Source: an uncultured Commensalibacter sp.
GTDB taxonomy: Bacteria > Pseudomonadota > Alphaproteobacteria > Acetobacterales > Acetobacteraceae
NCBI GenBank assembly: GCA_946699565.1
Contig: CAMPDW010000007.1
Location: 1-64,000, forward strand
Length of the DNA: 64,000 nucleotides
Direction of reading: 5' to 3'
Shown: positions 27,305 to 38,100 of the stretch, piece after piece
Position numbering within the stretch: position 1 is the stretch's first letter
Layout of the letters: the number at the start of each line of letters is the position of its first letter
Made by a program: the position numbers and the translations under genes
The notes under the pieces: model-generated
Seen by the model: only the letters and a program-made list of their open reading frames with translations
Databases searched by the model: none
What the model was told of the DNA's origin: nothing

Positions 27305-30187
27305 TTAGAGTTCTAGTTTTGGCAGATTTCTAACGATTTCATTGGTTTTTAAACTGACGATAATGATACGCAGAAAGAGTGCGAAAGAATATTTGGGGTT
27401 ATTCATTATATCAACAGCCCAATCATTCGCATCATTGGTAATACCTGTTTTTTGTCTGTGGTAACGCTTTGGCGTTCCATGATCCATTCAAGAGCTGCTT
27501 TGCCGTTGACAATATAGTCATAGGCTTCCCCTAGAATATTTTTAATCGTGTAATAGTTATTATAAATCACCGTGTTTTTGATATCATTTTTGATGAATTT
27601 CTAAGTAATATTTTTGACGACTCTAAATAATAAATTACTTGATCAACTTATTTTTTTTGAGATCATTCGTAACAAAATTTTCAATTTGTTCTATTTTATT
27701 TAATTTTTGATAACGTTGTACTTCGTTATTAAATGTGTTGATAAATAGTTGAATATTATTAGTTAATTGCTGTAAAGGCGCATTATAAACTCAGGTATCA
27801 CGATTAGTAGCAACATCTAAAGAATAATTTTCAAAGATGCTGATGACTTATTTATCTTTTTTATCGCCTATAGAGATATAAAAGTCAAAATTAGAATCAC
27901 GTTGATTGATCCAATCATTAAAAACATATGGAATAATCATTTTCCAGCCATTATGTCGGGTAATCCCATCGATATTGCCGAATTTCCGTATTGTTTCCAG
28001 TTTTTGTTGACTGGTTAAATAATCACCAAGTATTATGGAAATAAATCTTTCCCTTTTGGTTTTTCTGTGAATTTTTAACCAAAATAGAAATCGCAATCGG
28101 CGCACGACTTCCTGCATCAAAAATCTTACCGCCTTTTTTGCGAGAGTGCTCACCAGCGGTTCGTTAATTGCCGCACAAATGAAAAATATAAAGATTACTA
28201 AATTCTTCAGCTAGACATTTTCTGAATCCATCCATCGAATTTTCATCAACAAAACTAGCATTGGTTACAAAACCAATCACTCCGCAATCTTTGATCCGAT
28301 CGGATGCCCAACGAATGGCACAAATGTAACTATCCATAAGATTCTTCATTAGGGTTGCTGTTAAATATTTAGCATAAGTTTCCCGAATACGTCCGTCCAG
28401 CAAAGGATAAGCCACATTAGCATTATTATCATTGGCGGATTTTTGCCCTGCGGAATATGGTGGATTGCCCATAATCACCCGAATATCAAAGTTTTGTTGA
28501 CGGGAACGCCGTGTATTATTTTCCCGTAATACATCATGTTCAATGTCTTTTTGTGTATCCTTGGTCATTTCAAACGTATCAGTTAAACAAATTCCTGTAA
28601 AGGGCGTATAAGCTTTTCAACCTCTTGTTCTTCACATCCATGATGTTCATGAACATCAATTTGTTGGGTCATAATTTCATGATAGGTCGCCTCTATATTA
28701 ATCACAGTAATATAAATAGGCTAGTAAAACGATCTCGTTCGCATGAATCTCTTTGGTATATTTATGTGGTAATTTACCATGTGGAATAATCCTACTATGC
28801 AACAAGCGTGTTATAAACGTGCCCGTACCTGGATCGAGAATATGCACATTGGGTTCGGCAAGGCTGTTGTTAAATTCGGATTTTAAGACATATTCTATAC
28901 TATGAATAATAAAATCCACAACCTCAATCGGTGTATAAACAATACCCAACCGTTCCGTCATTCTTGGGAGCACATTGCGAAAGAATTTATCATAAAATTC
29001 AACAATAATCCGTTGTTTTCCCTTGGCATTATGAATACTACTGACGCGCATTTGAACCGATTCACAAAAGGAATTTAATGTATTACATTCTTTTTCCAAA
29101 CGTTATTCTTCGAATTAATCCAAAACTTTTTGCATTGCTTTAGAAATCGGATTATGTTGCGTAAATTCATAATGTTCAAATAATGCATCAAAGACAGGTT
29201 TGGTAATTAAATGCTGTGCTAGCATTTCAATAAATTCTTCTTCTTCTAGGCTGTTATTCAAATCATCGCGTAATGCCTTGAAAAATTTATCAAAGATATC
29301 AATGACTTGAATATTTCTTTATTTTCTCGGATCGCTTTAATCCGATTAATATGCGTTCAGACAATCTTGGAAATATCATTTGCCCATTCTTCCCAATAGA
29401 TACGTCGACCACATTTCTTGACAATCTTGGCATATAATGTCCGTTTGATCTCACCAATCTCAAATGTCATTGTTTCTTGAATAGGTGGTAGGACGGCATT
29501 ACCAATGGCACTGCCTCTACGGGCTTGTCCTGTCATCTTTTGGGTTTTTGTTTGTTTTTGTCTTTTGTTGGCAATTTTATCCGCAACAGTAATCACTTCT
29601 ATTTTGGATGAGGCTGTACCATTAAATTCTAACTTGTTAATCGTCGCATCAAAACGATCATCATGAGAACGCAATGCATTTAAAACCTGCCATACCACTC
29701 GATAAGCCTGATTATCATCAAGCGTTTTATCAGCCTCTATACCAGCAAAAATAACCACAGGTAAAATCACATAGCCCAATTGTTTATTTGAGGCTTTACG
29801 CATCACTCGCCTAACTGATTGCACCACATCCACTTATGATGAACGAAGCGTTAAAAATAATACCGCATCCAAAGCTGGTACATCTACCCCTTCGGATAAA
29901 CATCGAACATTGGACAAAATACAGCATGTATTTTCTAGAATTTCCGCCTTTAACCAATCCAGTTTTTGTTCTTTTTCACTGGCATTCATGCCACCATCCA
30001 CATGTTCTGCCTCACAAATCATGGTTAAGGCAGGATCAATGGGTAGTACATCACGATTTTCTTTTAATAGTTCCTTGGTTTCATAGGCTTGATATTGTTC
30101 AACCACACTGCCAAATATCTCTGCAATCAATTTAGAACTGACTTTATGGACTTTGCCTTTAATGGATTTAATAAAATTCGAAAATCA
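27305..30187 (-). pseudogene. Type ISP restriction-modification enzyme, truncated and multiply broken
   Basis: Reading leftwards from 30187: the end of a helicase motor (CCILSNVRCLSEGVDVPALD, then QSVRRVMRKASNKQLGYVIL), a linker, an N6-adenine methyltransferase core with YDKFFRNVLPRMTERLGIVY and TPIEVVDFII, motif I as HILDPGTGTF, and the catalytic motif IMGNPPYSAGQKS. A specificity region follows, and a last segment with DANDWAVDIMNNPKYSFAL, the usual 'DPNDW......P.Y..DL' end. These are the parts of LlaGI/LlaBIII-type single-chain enzymes of about 1,600 residues. Only about 960 codons remain: the nuclease and front half of the helicase are gone, and at least seven frameshifts or stops interrupt the rest. 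Confidence 0.82.
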
Positions 30188-30645
30188 TTCAATTAACCAG
30201 AAGCTAGTATTTCAAAAGTAACAATATTAAATATATATTGGTAGTTTGAAGCCTCCCTTATTATATCAACGTAAACTTTGTAAGAATTGATCAATTTGCA
30301 AATTGGTTAAAAGAGAATTTTTTTTATATTATATTCTTTGTTTGTATTAATATACATATAATATACATAACCCATCATATATCGTGAGATTATATGGATT
30401 AAATAAAAACATCAAAAAACAATAAAACTATTTAATTTATTGATTTTTATAGTATAAAACTATGTATAATAAGACTATATGAAACATAATATTAGTAACA
30501 ACCCACTCCACCATCTCCTTATAGTTAACATAAAAATAACGATAATAGATTAAAATAACATTATCCGATTTCTTTTAAAAAATTTATATTGATTTTTTTT
30601 ATCTTCTTAATAATGAATTCATTATAATAAAAGGTGGTATTAATC
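30188..30645. other. A+T-rich gap holding the distal att copy
   Basis: This region runs from the truncated restriction gene to the VOC gene. The only notable features are the tRNA-like repeat at 30499-30515 and the VOC binding site at 30631. No integrase remnant or other coding trace was recognised, so the element has lost its own mobility genes. Confidence 0.45.
30499..30515 (+). repeat. Distal copy of the tRNA-Tyr 3' end (attR-like)
   Basis: CAACCCACTCCACCATC matches 16 of 17 bases of 27144-27160. It is G+C-rich in an otherwise very A+T-rich gap, so chance is unlikely. It marks the right end of a tRNA-Tyr-integrated element of about 3.4 kb. Confidence 0.6.
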
Positions 30646-31032
30646 ATGATTAACTCTATTGATCACATTGTACTGACAACTTACAAACTTGATGATTGTA
30701 TTCATTTTTATACTCAAATTTTACAATTTTCTTTACAACGTTTTGGACAAGATCGAATTGCTTTTCAATTCAAGAATCAAAAAATCAACGTACATGAGTA
30801 TGGTAAAGAAATCGAACCAAAAGCACATTTACCAGTACCTGGTTCACTCGATATCTGTTTTATTACTCAAGAAAAACCTGAAAAAATTCTTGAACATTTA
30901 CAAAAACATAAAATTAAACCACTTAAAGGCCCAGTCAAACGCACAGGAGCATTAGGACCCATTGAGTCTATTTATTTACGCGACCCTGATTTAAATTTAA
31001 TCGAAATTGCACGATATATTGAAAAATCTTAA
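30646..31032 (+). CDS. VOC-family (glyoxalase/dioxygenase-fold) protein
   Basis: The ATG at 30646 follows AAGGTGG by seven bases and is preferred to an in-frame GTG at 30634. The product of 128 residues is one vicinal-oxygen-chelate unit pair: INSIDHIVLTTYKLDDCIHF with metal-ligand His, then NVHEYGKEIEP, and the C-terminal IYLRDPDLNLIEIARY with ligand Glu. It resembles the small 'VOC family virulence protein' group, whose substrate is not known. It is a single gene with a terminator shared with metY. Confidence 0.8.
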   Translation: MINSIDHIVLTTYKLDDCIHFYTQILQFSLQRFGQDRIAFQFKNQKINVHEYGKEIEPKAHLPVPGSLDICFITQEKPEKILEHLQKHKIKPLKGPVKRTGALGPIESIYLRDPDLNLIEIARYIEKS

Positions 31033-31039
31033 AATCATC

Positions 31040-31074
31040 AAGAGTTATCCTAAGATAAAATTAGAATAACTCTT
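31040..31074. terminator. Bidirectional terminator between VOC gene and metY
   Basis: AAGAGTTAT-C-CTAA pairs with TTAG-A-ATAACTCTT over a seven-base loop, followed by a T-rich stretch. It is placed between two converging genes. Confidence 0.7.
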
Positions 31075-31088
31075 ATTTAAACAACACT

Positions 31089-32369
31089 TTAACTTTGTGC
31101 TAATGCTTGTTCTAAATCAGTAATTATATCATCTACATTTTCAATACCAATTGAAAGACGGATTACGTCTGATCCTGCTCCAGCAGCAATTTTTTGCTCA
31201 TCACTCAATTGGCGATGCGTTGTCGAAGCTGGATGAATAACCAAAGAACGTGTATCACCAATATTTGCCAGTAAAGAAAATAATTTTAATGAAGAGACAA
31301 ATCGGACAGCAGCATCATATCCTCCTTTAATACCAAACGTGAATACTGATCCTGCCCCTTTCGGAGCATATTTCTTTTGTAAATTATGATATTTATTATC
31401 TAATAAACCAGCATAAGACACCCATGACACTTTTTCATGATTCACCAAATAATGAGCAACTGCATTTGCATTGTCACAATGACGCTGCATACGTAAAGGT
31501 AAAGTCTCAATTCCAGATAAAATCAAAAAAGCATTAAAAGGTGAAATTGTTGGTCCAAAATCACGCATACCAAGTACACGAGCTGCAATAGCAAAAGCTG
31601 ATGAATCTGCCGCATCTGCAATAACTAAATCTCCATAATCAGATCGAGGTTCAGTAATTTTTTTATACTTATTATTTTTTTTCCAATCAAATTGACCACC
31701 GTCAACAATGATGCCACCCATCGAATTTCCATGTCCCCCTAAAAATTTAGTTAAGGAATGAACAACAATATCAGCACCATACTCAATGGGTCGGATCAAA
31801 TAAGGTGTCGCCATGGTGTTATCTACAATTAAGGGAATATGATGGGTATGTGCGATTTTAGCAATTGCTTCAATATCAACAATAATACCACCTGGGTTCG
31901 CAAAACTTTCAATAAAGATCGCTTTTGTTCGACTATCAATCGCTTTTTCAAACAAAGGTAAATTATTAACATCTGCAAAACGAACATGCCAATCAAATGA
32001 TTTAAAAGACTGGACAAACTGATTGATTGATCCACCATAAAGTTGACGTGCAGCAATAAAATTATCCCCCGCTTCCATTAAAGTATGGAAAGTCAAGAAT
32101 TCAGCTGCATGTCCAGAAGCCGTTGCCAAGGCTGCACTACCACCTTCAAGAGCTGCAATACGTTCTTCCAATACAGCTTGTGTAGGATTCGTGATTCGAC
32201 CATAAATATTTCCCGCATCTGTCAAAGCAAAACGATTAGCGGCTTGGTCGACATCTTTAAAAACATATGCTGTTGTCTGATAAATTGGTGTAATTCTTGC
32301 CCCAGTTGCAGGATCAGGTGATGCCCCAGCATGAACAGCCAGAGTTTCAAAATTAGCTTTTTTACTCAT
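31089..32369 (-). CDS. metY: O-acetylhomoserine sulfhydrylase
   Basis: This 426-residue PLP enzyme of the Cys/Met metabolism family begins FETLAVHAGASPDPATGARI and has the cofactor-binding ITPIYQTTAYVF and YGRITNPTQAVLEERIAAL. The Schiff-base lysine lies in VHSLTKFLGGHGNSMGG, and the C-terminal part has SLVIHPASTTHRQL. It condenses O-acetylhomoserine with sulfide to make homocysteine. The length of about 430 favours MetY over the shorter MetB/MetZ enzymes (about 390). With cysE it indicates direct sulfide assimilation. No SAM riboswitch was recognised upstream. Confidence 0.92.
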   Translation of the reverse strand: MSKKANFETLAVHAGASPDPATGARITPIYQTTAYVFKDVDQAANRFALTDAGNIYGRITNPTQAVLEERIAALEGGSAALATASGHAAEFLTFHTLMEAGDNFIAARQLYGGSINQFVQSFKSFDWHVRFADVNNLPLFEKAIDSRTKAIFIESFANPGGIIVDIEAIAKIAHTHHIPLIVDNTMATPYLIRPIEYGADIVVHSLTKFLGGHGNSMGGIIVDGGQFDWKKNNKYKKITEPRSDYGDLVIADAADSSAFAIAARVLGMRDFGPTISPFNAFLILSGIETLPLRMQRHCDNANAVAHYLVNHEKVSWVSYAGLLDNKYHNLQKKYAPKGAGSVFTFGIKGGYDAAVRFVSSLKLFSLLANIGDTRSLVIHPASTTHRQLSDEQKIAAGAGSDVIRLSIGIENVDDIITDLEQALAQS

Positions 32370-32868
32370 AATAATTACCTTATGCTTAATTCAAATAATT
32401 TTAAAAATTACAATTAAATAACCATATCTTTTTGTATAATTGTTTATTTTTTCCAAATTTACGCAATTACTATACTACAATTGACAGCATTCAACAATAA
32501 TATCCAATTTTAGTTCGTTCTATATTGATTTTAAAATTTATATTTTGATTAAAAAATAATTCAATTTATCACTTTTATGTGATTATAGAATAATAATAAC
32601 AGTAAAATAATAATTTTACACACCAAAAAAAGAATTTTAAATCAAAAATAAAAAATAAATAAACAATTGCAAATTTTAGTAATTTGTTAGGTAAAATCAA
32701 TTTTCCCTTGAATCTTTATATAAAAATAATTCCAATTAAATAATCTCATCATTCATTCTACTATCTAACAATAATAAATATGAAGTAGCATATAAGTGAT
32801 TAAACAAACATCGTTATTTCCTTCATAATTAGCTCTTTAAACCTACATTATGCCATTGGAAATATTTA
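32370..32868. other. Divergent intergenic region metY / pckA
   Basis: About 500 bases, very A+T-rich. A TAAGG Shine-Dalgarno precedes metY. No riboswitch fold, operator palindrome or small gene was recognised. Promoters for both genes must lie here. Confidence 0.4.
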
Positions 32869-34407
32869 ATGAATCACATTATACAATATACTGATATCAG
32901 TATAGCACAGCTTATTGAGTTAGCTATTCAACGTAATGAAGGAATACTAGCGTCAAATGGTGCACTTAACGTAAAAACTGGTAAACGTACTGGACGTTCC
33001 CCAATTGATCGTTTTATTGTTAAAGAAGCTGAAACAGAACATGAGATTCATTGGGGAAAAATTAATCAACCTTTTCCAGAAAATCGTTTTGATCATTTAT
33101 GGAAACGTGTAGAATTATATATAAAAGAACAAATAAATTTTGTTTCACATGTTCATGTTGGTTCTGATCAAAACTATTATTTACCTGTAAAAATGGTTAC
33201 TGAAACGGCTTGGCATAATTTATTTGGACGTTGTTTATTCATTAATCCAGATATTTATAACCCCGAAAAATTTCCAGAATGGGAAATTATCAATGCCCCT
33301 GGATTTATTTGCAATCCTGAACGTGATGGAACAAATTCCGAAGGTGTTGTTATCATCAATTTTGCAAAAAAACGTGTTCTACTTGCTGGCATGCCCTATG
33401 CAGGGGAAATGAAAAAAGCGATGTTTTCTGTGCAAAACTATCTTTTACCTAAAAAAGATGTTTTACCTATGCATTGTGCAGCCAATGTTGGAGAAAAAAG
33501 CGATGTAACCTTATTTTTTGGTTTGTCTGGTACAGGAAAAACTACACTTTCTGCTGATGAACATCGTTATCTTATTGGTGATGATGAGCATGGATGGGGC
33601 ACTGGAACTGTCTTTAATATTGAAGGCGGTTGTTATGCAAAATGTATCAATCTTAGTGAAAAAAATGAACCTGTTATTTGGCGAGCAATCCGTTTTGGTA
33701 GTGTCCTTGAAAATGTTGTATTGGATCCTCGTACAAGAATACCTGATTATAATGATGATCGTTACACACAAAATACAAGAGCTTGCTATCCACGCGATTA
33801 TATAGCTAAACGAGCAGAATATAACAAAGGTGGAGAACCAAATGCTATTATCTTTTTGACTTGCGATTTAACAGGAGTATTACCACCTGTTGCAGTTTTA
33901 AATAATGAACAAGCCGCTTATCATTTTTTATCAGGTTACACAGCATTAGTGGGTTCAACAGAAATGGGATCCGGTTCAGGAATCAAATCAACGTTCTCAA
34001 CCTGTTTTGGTGCACCTTTTTTCCCACGCCCTCCACAAGTTTATGCTGAACTTTTAATCAAAAGAATTCAAGCATTCAAATCGCACGTTTATCTTGTTAA
34101 TACAGGATGGACTGGTGGCGGATATGGTGTTGGACATCGATTTAGCATTCCAACAACACGATCCATTATTAATGCCATTCAAAGCGGTAATATTAAAGAC
34201 GAGAAAATGGAACATCTTGATATCATGAATCTTGATATTCCAATTTCTGTTTCTAATGTTGATCAGAAAATTTTAAACCCACGACTATGCTGGCAAGATA
34301 CAAAATCTTATGATGAGGCTGCTCGAAAATTAGCTAAGCAATTTATCAATAATTTTGAGAAATTTGATGTTCCTGATGCTATTCGTAAAGCAGGTCCAAA
34401 ATTATAG
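32869..34407 (+). CDS. pckA: Phosphoenolpyruvate carboxykinase (ATP)
   Basis: This 512-residue enzyme converts oxaloacetate and ATP to phosphoenolpyruvate and CO2, the entry to gluconeogenesis. It shows [14 protein letters not shown] at the start, the P-loop [15 protein letters not shown] at about residues 218-230, the kinase-2 loop IGDDEHGWG, the [11 protein letters not shown] signature of ATP-type PEPCK, and [15 protein letters not shown] near the end. It is slightly shorter than the E. coli enzyme (540). It is a single gene with a strong terminator. Confidence 0.95.
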   Translation: MNHIIQYTDISIAQLIELAIQRNEGILASNGALNVKTGKRTGRSPIDRFIVKEAETEHEIHWGKINQPFPENRFDHLWKRVELYIKEQINFVSHVHVGSDQNYYLPVKMVTETAWHNLFGRCLFINPDIYNPEKFPEWEIINAPGFICNPERDGTNSEGVVIINFAKKRVLLAGMPYAGEMKKAMFSVQNYLLPKKDVLPMHCAANVGEKSDVTLFFGLSGTGKTTLSADEHRYLIGDDEHGWGTGTVFNIEGGCYAKCINLSEKNEPVIWRAIRFGSVLENVVLDPRTRIPDYNDDRYTQNTRACYPRDYIAKRAEYNKGGEPNAIIFLTCDLTGVLPPVAVLNNEQAAYHFLSGYTALVGSTEMGSGSGIKSTFSTCFGAPFFPRPPQVYAELLIKRIQAFKSHVYLVNTGWTGGGYGVGHRFSIPTTRSIINAIQSGNIKDEKMEHLDIMNLDIPISVSNVDQKILNPRLCWQDTKSYDEAARKLAKQFINNFEKFDVPDAIRKAGPKL

Positions 34408-34452
34408 ATTTATAAATTAATTAATTGATTTTAATTTTTTCATTTTTCTAAT

Positions 34453-34491
34453 AATTAAAGGGAAATATTATAAAAATATTTCCCTTTAATT
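34453..34491. terminator. Strong terminator after pckA
   Basis: AATTAAAGGGAAATATT and its exact inverse form a 17-bp stem around a five-base loop, with A and T runs on both sides. It could also stop transcription from the dead sucrase gene on the other strand. Confidence 0.85.
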
Positions 34492-34523
34492 ATATTACTA
34501 TTTTTTACTAACCTTTTTTTGAA

Positions 34524-35972
34524 TCAAAAAATCCTACTCAATCTCCAAGCTTTAATATTAGTAATTTTACCTTTCCATGTTCTACAAATAAAAATAATTC
34601 CTTCATATCTTTTTCAGGAATAAATTTTACTTGTCATTCTACATTCGCTATCATTAACAAAAATTTCTATGAGGAATGAATCTATAAAAATATATAAATC
34701 AACATTATCCATTCCTTGTAGTGATAGGCTGCAAAAGGATCTTAATACTGTAATATCACTAAACCGTTCAAAAACTAATCGTTTAAGTTAATCATCAATA
34801 TATAAACATCCAGCATTATAAATAGTAATTCTATAACGCTTTCCATTACTTTTTCAAATTAAAAGATAATTTCAACTCTTGGAAATCATCCTGTAAAAAT
34901 AAAGTTTTATTTTTGAATACTATCACCTCAAAAAAAATTTATAATTCGTTCTGAATTTTTCTAATTCAACAATAAGTTTACAATTAAGCTTACTAGGAAT
35001 TTTATAAGAAACCTCTCTTGGTAATATAAATGCATCCCCTAATCGTTCAGATTGATTAAGCATCAAAGCATCCCACATTTCCATCTACTTTACCATAATC
35101 CTACGTCCATCAAATGCCTCAAAAATTTGAGGAATGTAAAAATCATGGCCATGATTTAATTCTTAAAACTTATTTTCAATCGTGAAGGAAAAATCTTTTT
35201 TCTACTTTTTTATATAAAACCACTTTAATATAAATTACAAAAATCATATTTCCCCATTTAGTATATCCCTGCGGCAATGTAATAAAAATGTCATTTTAAT
35301 TTATATTAAAAAAAATCTGAGTTTTCCTATATATAACCTTCAAAATCATTTTTTATCTGATTTAAAATACCAATAAATTTTCATTTATTAAATTACGAAA
35401 TTAATATAATCTAATCTATCTAAGGTTATTCACTTTTTCAGCAACAACCATCCATCAATAATCACGCGCCCTCCAAACTTTAGGATCGTGAAAATACATA
35501 ATTCCTTCTGGTGGAAACATTACGGAATCATATTCCATAAAATGGATACCATCTTCACTCGTTGCAATACATTGAATCTGGGCGAATAAGTATGTCATCT
35601 TTTATTGTTATAAGATGAACATTACCAGTATAAAATAAAGTCAAAATACCATTATTATTAATAGCAGAACCCGAATAACAGCCATCTTAGTTATAATCTT
35701 GATCTGGATACAAAGCAATTGGTAAATATTGCCAATGAACCATATCCTCACTGACAACATGTTCCCAATGCATAGATCCATATACTGATTCAAATGGATA
35801 ATATTGAAAAAAAAATAATATTTTTTGTTATAATAAATCAAACCATTAGGATCATTAATCTATCCATATTCAACAGCGATATGAAATTTAGGATAAAAAT
35901 AATTACTTCGCTTTTCATAGATTTTTTAATAAAACGATCTGCCTTATTTAATGAAAATATATATTTTTCCAT
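34524..35972 (-). pseudogene. GH32 sucrase / beta-fructofuranosidase, degraded
   Basis: Joining frames from 35972 gives a full-length but ruined enzyme of about 480 codons. NYFYPKFHIAVEYG and INDPNGLIYYNKKYYFFF hold the nucleophile WINDPNG motif (the Trp codon is now a stop). YGSMHWEHVVSEDMVHWQYL follows, then DGCYSGSAINNNGILTLFYT, the [12 protein letters not shown] motif (consensus FRDPKV), and near the end WEMWDALMLNQSERLGDAFI. More than ten stops and shifts are present. The enzyme would have split sucrose or fructans, so that ability (from this gene) is lost. Confidence 0.8.
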
Positions 35973-36112
35973 TCAACTTATTATAATCATACTTATTTTT
36001 TAGTATAAATAAGAATATATTTATAATATTTGCTAACACCATTATTATATAATAAATATGATAATAATCACCGTTATTTACATAAATAAATATTTTATTA
36101 TTATATTATAAT

Positions 36113-36649
36113 TTATTTTACATCTAATGCTTCTTCCAATAAAATAAACGCAGATAAAACTTGACCCATTGTATAGTTTAAATTTAAATGTAATTTTAGA
36201 GAAATTTCTTTTGAGCTCATATTTCCTAAAATAATCATGTTTAAAATATCTCGATGATAACGACCTATCTTTTCCCAAACACGCAATAATTTATCATAGG
36301 CTTCACGCTGTATAGGTGTTGGTTCCCAATTTTTGCAACCAATACTCCCTTCTTTAAACCAATTACTTATACGAGCGTATATTATACTACTTTGCCCAAA
36401 AGCTTTTTCACATAAAATCGCATATTGTTCAGCACAATTACGTTGATCAGCATTAATACTACCACGATTCATCATTTCATCATATACACACTTTCTACGT
36501 AAACGTGTAACCTTTTTTTTATAATTTTCTGGATCAATTCCAGTTTCAAGAACTAACTTACCCGAATGATATTGCCTTTCCAAATGGTGTTGGGAAACAA
36601 TCCTTGGAATAGTTCTTAAAGTTTGTTTTTTTCTTATCAATTTCTTCAT
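36113..36649 (-). CDS. Prophage-type protein with sigma-like C-terminal helix-turn-helix
   Basis: This 178-residue basic protein contains YDEMMNRGSINADQRNCAEQ, resembling Acetobacteraceae prophage proteins that start 'Y......GSI...Q..AAE.Y....E...G'. The C-terminal half (about residues 130-175) reads RDILNMIILGNMSSKEISL with KLHLN, a likely helix-turn-helix of the sigma-70 region 4 kind. It follows ssb on the same strand after 28 bases, so the two form an operon divergent from the XRE repressor at 37726. It is intact. A late-gene or replication regulator is possible. Confidence 0.6.
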   Translation of the reverse strand: MKKLIRKKQTLRTIPRIVSQHHLERQYHSGKLVLETGIDPENYKKKVTRLRRKCVYDEMMNRGSINADQRNCAEQYAILCEKAFGQSSIIYARISNWFKEGSIGCKNWEPTPIQREAYDKLLRVWEKIGRYHRDILNMIILGNMSSKEISLKLHLNLNYTMGQVLSAFILLEEALDVK

Positions 36650-36677
36650 AAGGCCCTCATTAAATTAATCAAGCCCT

Positions 36678-37061
36678 TCAAGTAATAAAGTCTGTATTAT
36701 TATTGTTATTATTATTATTTAATAAAATTAAAACACCATTATGAGAAAAAAGAACAATTTCTGTACTATAACAATTATTTTTTTGTTCATCCTGCCATTT
36801 ACGAACTCTTAATAGACCTTCAACATAAAGTTGATTACCAATTTTAAGTTCATTCATAGCTAATTGAATTAGATTATTACTAAAAATTACAATTTTAAAA
36901 TAATCAGTTTTTACGGTTTTTTTTTGTGTACGTCTATTTTCCCAACTATCATTCACCATTAAAAACAATATAGCAAGATTGTCTCCAGATTGTGTTTGTT
37001 TAATTTCTGGGTCTTTAGTCAATGTACCAACTAAAATAACCTTATTTACAAAACCATTCAT
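36678..37061 (-). CDS. Single-stranded DNA-binding protein, phage-type short form
   Basis: This 127-residue OB-fold protein begins NGFVNKVILVGTLTKDPEIK, continues LAILFLMVNDSWENRRTQ and TDYFKIVIFSNNLIQLAM, and has LKIGNQLYVEGLLRVRKWQD, all standard SSB strands. It lacks the usual acidic C-terminal tip (DDDIPF) that recruits partner proteins; instead the frame ends in a run of eight Asn encoded by a trinucleotide repeat, then TDFIT. A chromosomal ssb is expected elsewhere; this copy belongs to the small phage-like cluster with the 178-aa gene and the XRE regulator. Confidence 0.82.
   Translation of the reverse strand: MNGFVNKVILVGTLTKDPEIKQTQSGDNLAILFLMVNDSWENRRTQKKTVKTDYFKIVIFSNNLIQLAMNELKIGNQLYVEGLLRVRKWQDEQKNNCYSTEIVLFSHNGVLILLNNNNNNNNTDFIT
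36693..36720. repeat. ATT trinucleotide microsatellite inside ssb
   Basis: About nine ATT units, one interrupted (GTT), encode the Asn run at the C-terminus of the SSB-like protein. Such tracts change length by slippage; each unit adds or removes one residue without a frameshift. Confidence 0.75.
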
Positions 37062-37725
37062 TTTTTCTCCTTTTTATTTAATCTAAATTTATATATTAAA
37101 ATTATTCATAAATAAAAATATCATTAATTTATGACTTTATATTTTATAAAATTAATTGTTAAATGCTACTATTGTTTCTTTATTACAATATAATATTTCA
37201 TAACCTTAAAAATATCTTAAATAATCAATAATATATAATTGTAAAAAGCTTATTAACTATTAAAAATAAACTTCTCTTTTTAAAAATGACCAAGTATAAT
37301 CATAAATATATTATAATAAAGGAAAATTATCCTATCTAAATACTAATATTTACTCTCTTTAATAATATTTTACTCTTACTTCGTTAAGATCAAAAAATTC
37401 AAAGTAAGAAAAAGCACAAAGGTTATCATGTTATATAAAATTTTTATTAATACACTTTTTTATAAGGATGATACATATATGTATTTCTTTTCTATGTTTT
37501 CTATCTATATACTAAATCTTAATCAATTTCATTATAATCAAGATAAATATTATTCATTTACTTGTTTCTCGCAAAATATTCAAAAAAAATTAATATTTAT
37601 TTACAACTTCTTTACCTTTTCCTTCATTAACATTCTTATTTAAAAAAACCAAGCAAAAAATAAAGCAGTGCTATATAAATAATTTTTTTAATATTTAATT
37701 ACTAAGCCATATCAAAATAAATATT
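37062..37725. other. A+T-rich divergent region upstream of ssb and the XRE regulator
   Basis: About 660 bases. An open frame at 37428-37643 is Phe/Tyr/Ile-rich and is judged to be chance. Operators for the XRE protein would be expected here, but no convincing palindrome was found by eye. Confidence 0.4.
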
Positions 37726-38100
37726 ATGATAAAAAGAAATTTACCAAATCCCGAATCAATTGCCATTGGAAAACGAATTGCAAGCGCAAGACAAAGAAAT
37801 AATTTAACGCAAGAAGAACTTGCTCGTCATTTACAAGTAACCCCGGCTTTGATTGGACAATATGAAAAAGGAAAATCGGGATTGACAGCTAAGAGAATCT
37901 ACCAATTAATTAAAATTTTGGAGGTAGATATGACTTATCTTTTAACAGGAAACGAACCGAATGAGGAAATAAAAGCGCATACAGAAATTGAAAAAAATGT
38001 CTTGAAATTAATTAGAAATGTACCTGTTAATAAACAAAAATTATTTCTAGAACATATAAAACAACTTGCAGAAACCTTTAATAAACTTACTGAAAAATAA
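37726..38100 (+). CDS. XRE-family repressor-like regulator
   Basis: This 124-residue protein has a classic helix-turn-helix at about residues 12-70 (IGKRIASARQRNNLTQEELA, LQVTPALIGQYEKGKSGLTA) and a short helical C-terminal part that could dimerise (ILEVDMTYLLTGNE and onward). It lacks a peptidase domain, so it is not a LexA/CI-type self-cleaving repressor. It is divergent from ssb and the 178-aa gene, the arrangement of a phage repressor facing early genes. It is intact. Confidence 0.82.
   Translation: MIKRNLPNPESIAIGKRIASARQRNNLTQEELARHLQVTPALIGQYEKGKSGLTAKRIYQLIKILEVDMTYLLTGNEPNEEIKAHTEIEKNVLKLIRNVPVNKQKLFLEHIKQLAETFNKLTEK

Noticed and set aside
32370..32520. A SAM riboswitch before metY
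   Set aside because: No SAM-I or SAM-II core pattern could be traced in the leader.
37428..37643. A 71-codon plus-strand frame
   Set aside because: Phe/Tyr/Ile composition typical of chance frames in A+T-rich DNA; the region is a promoter gap.
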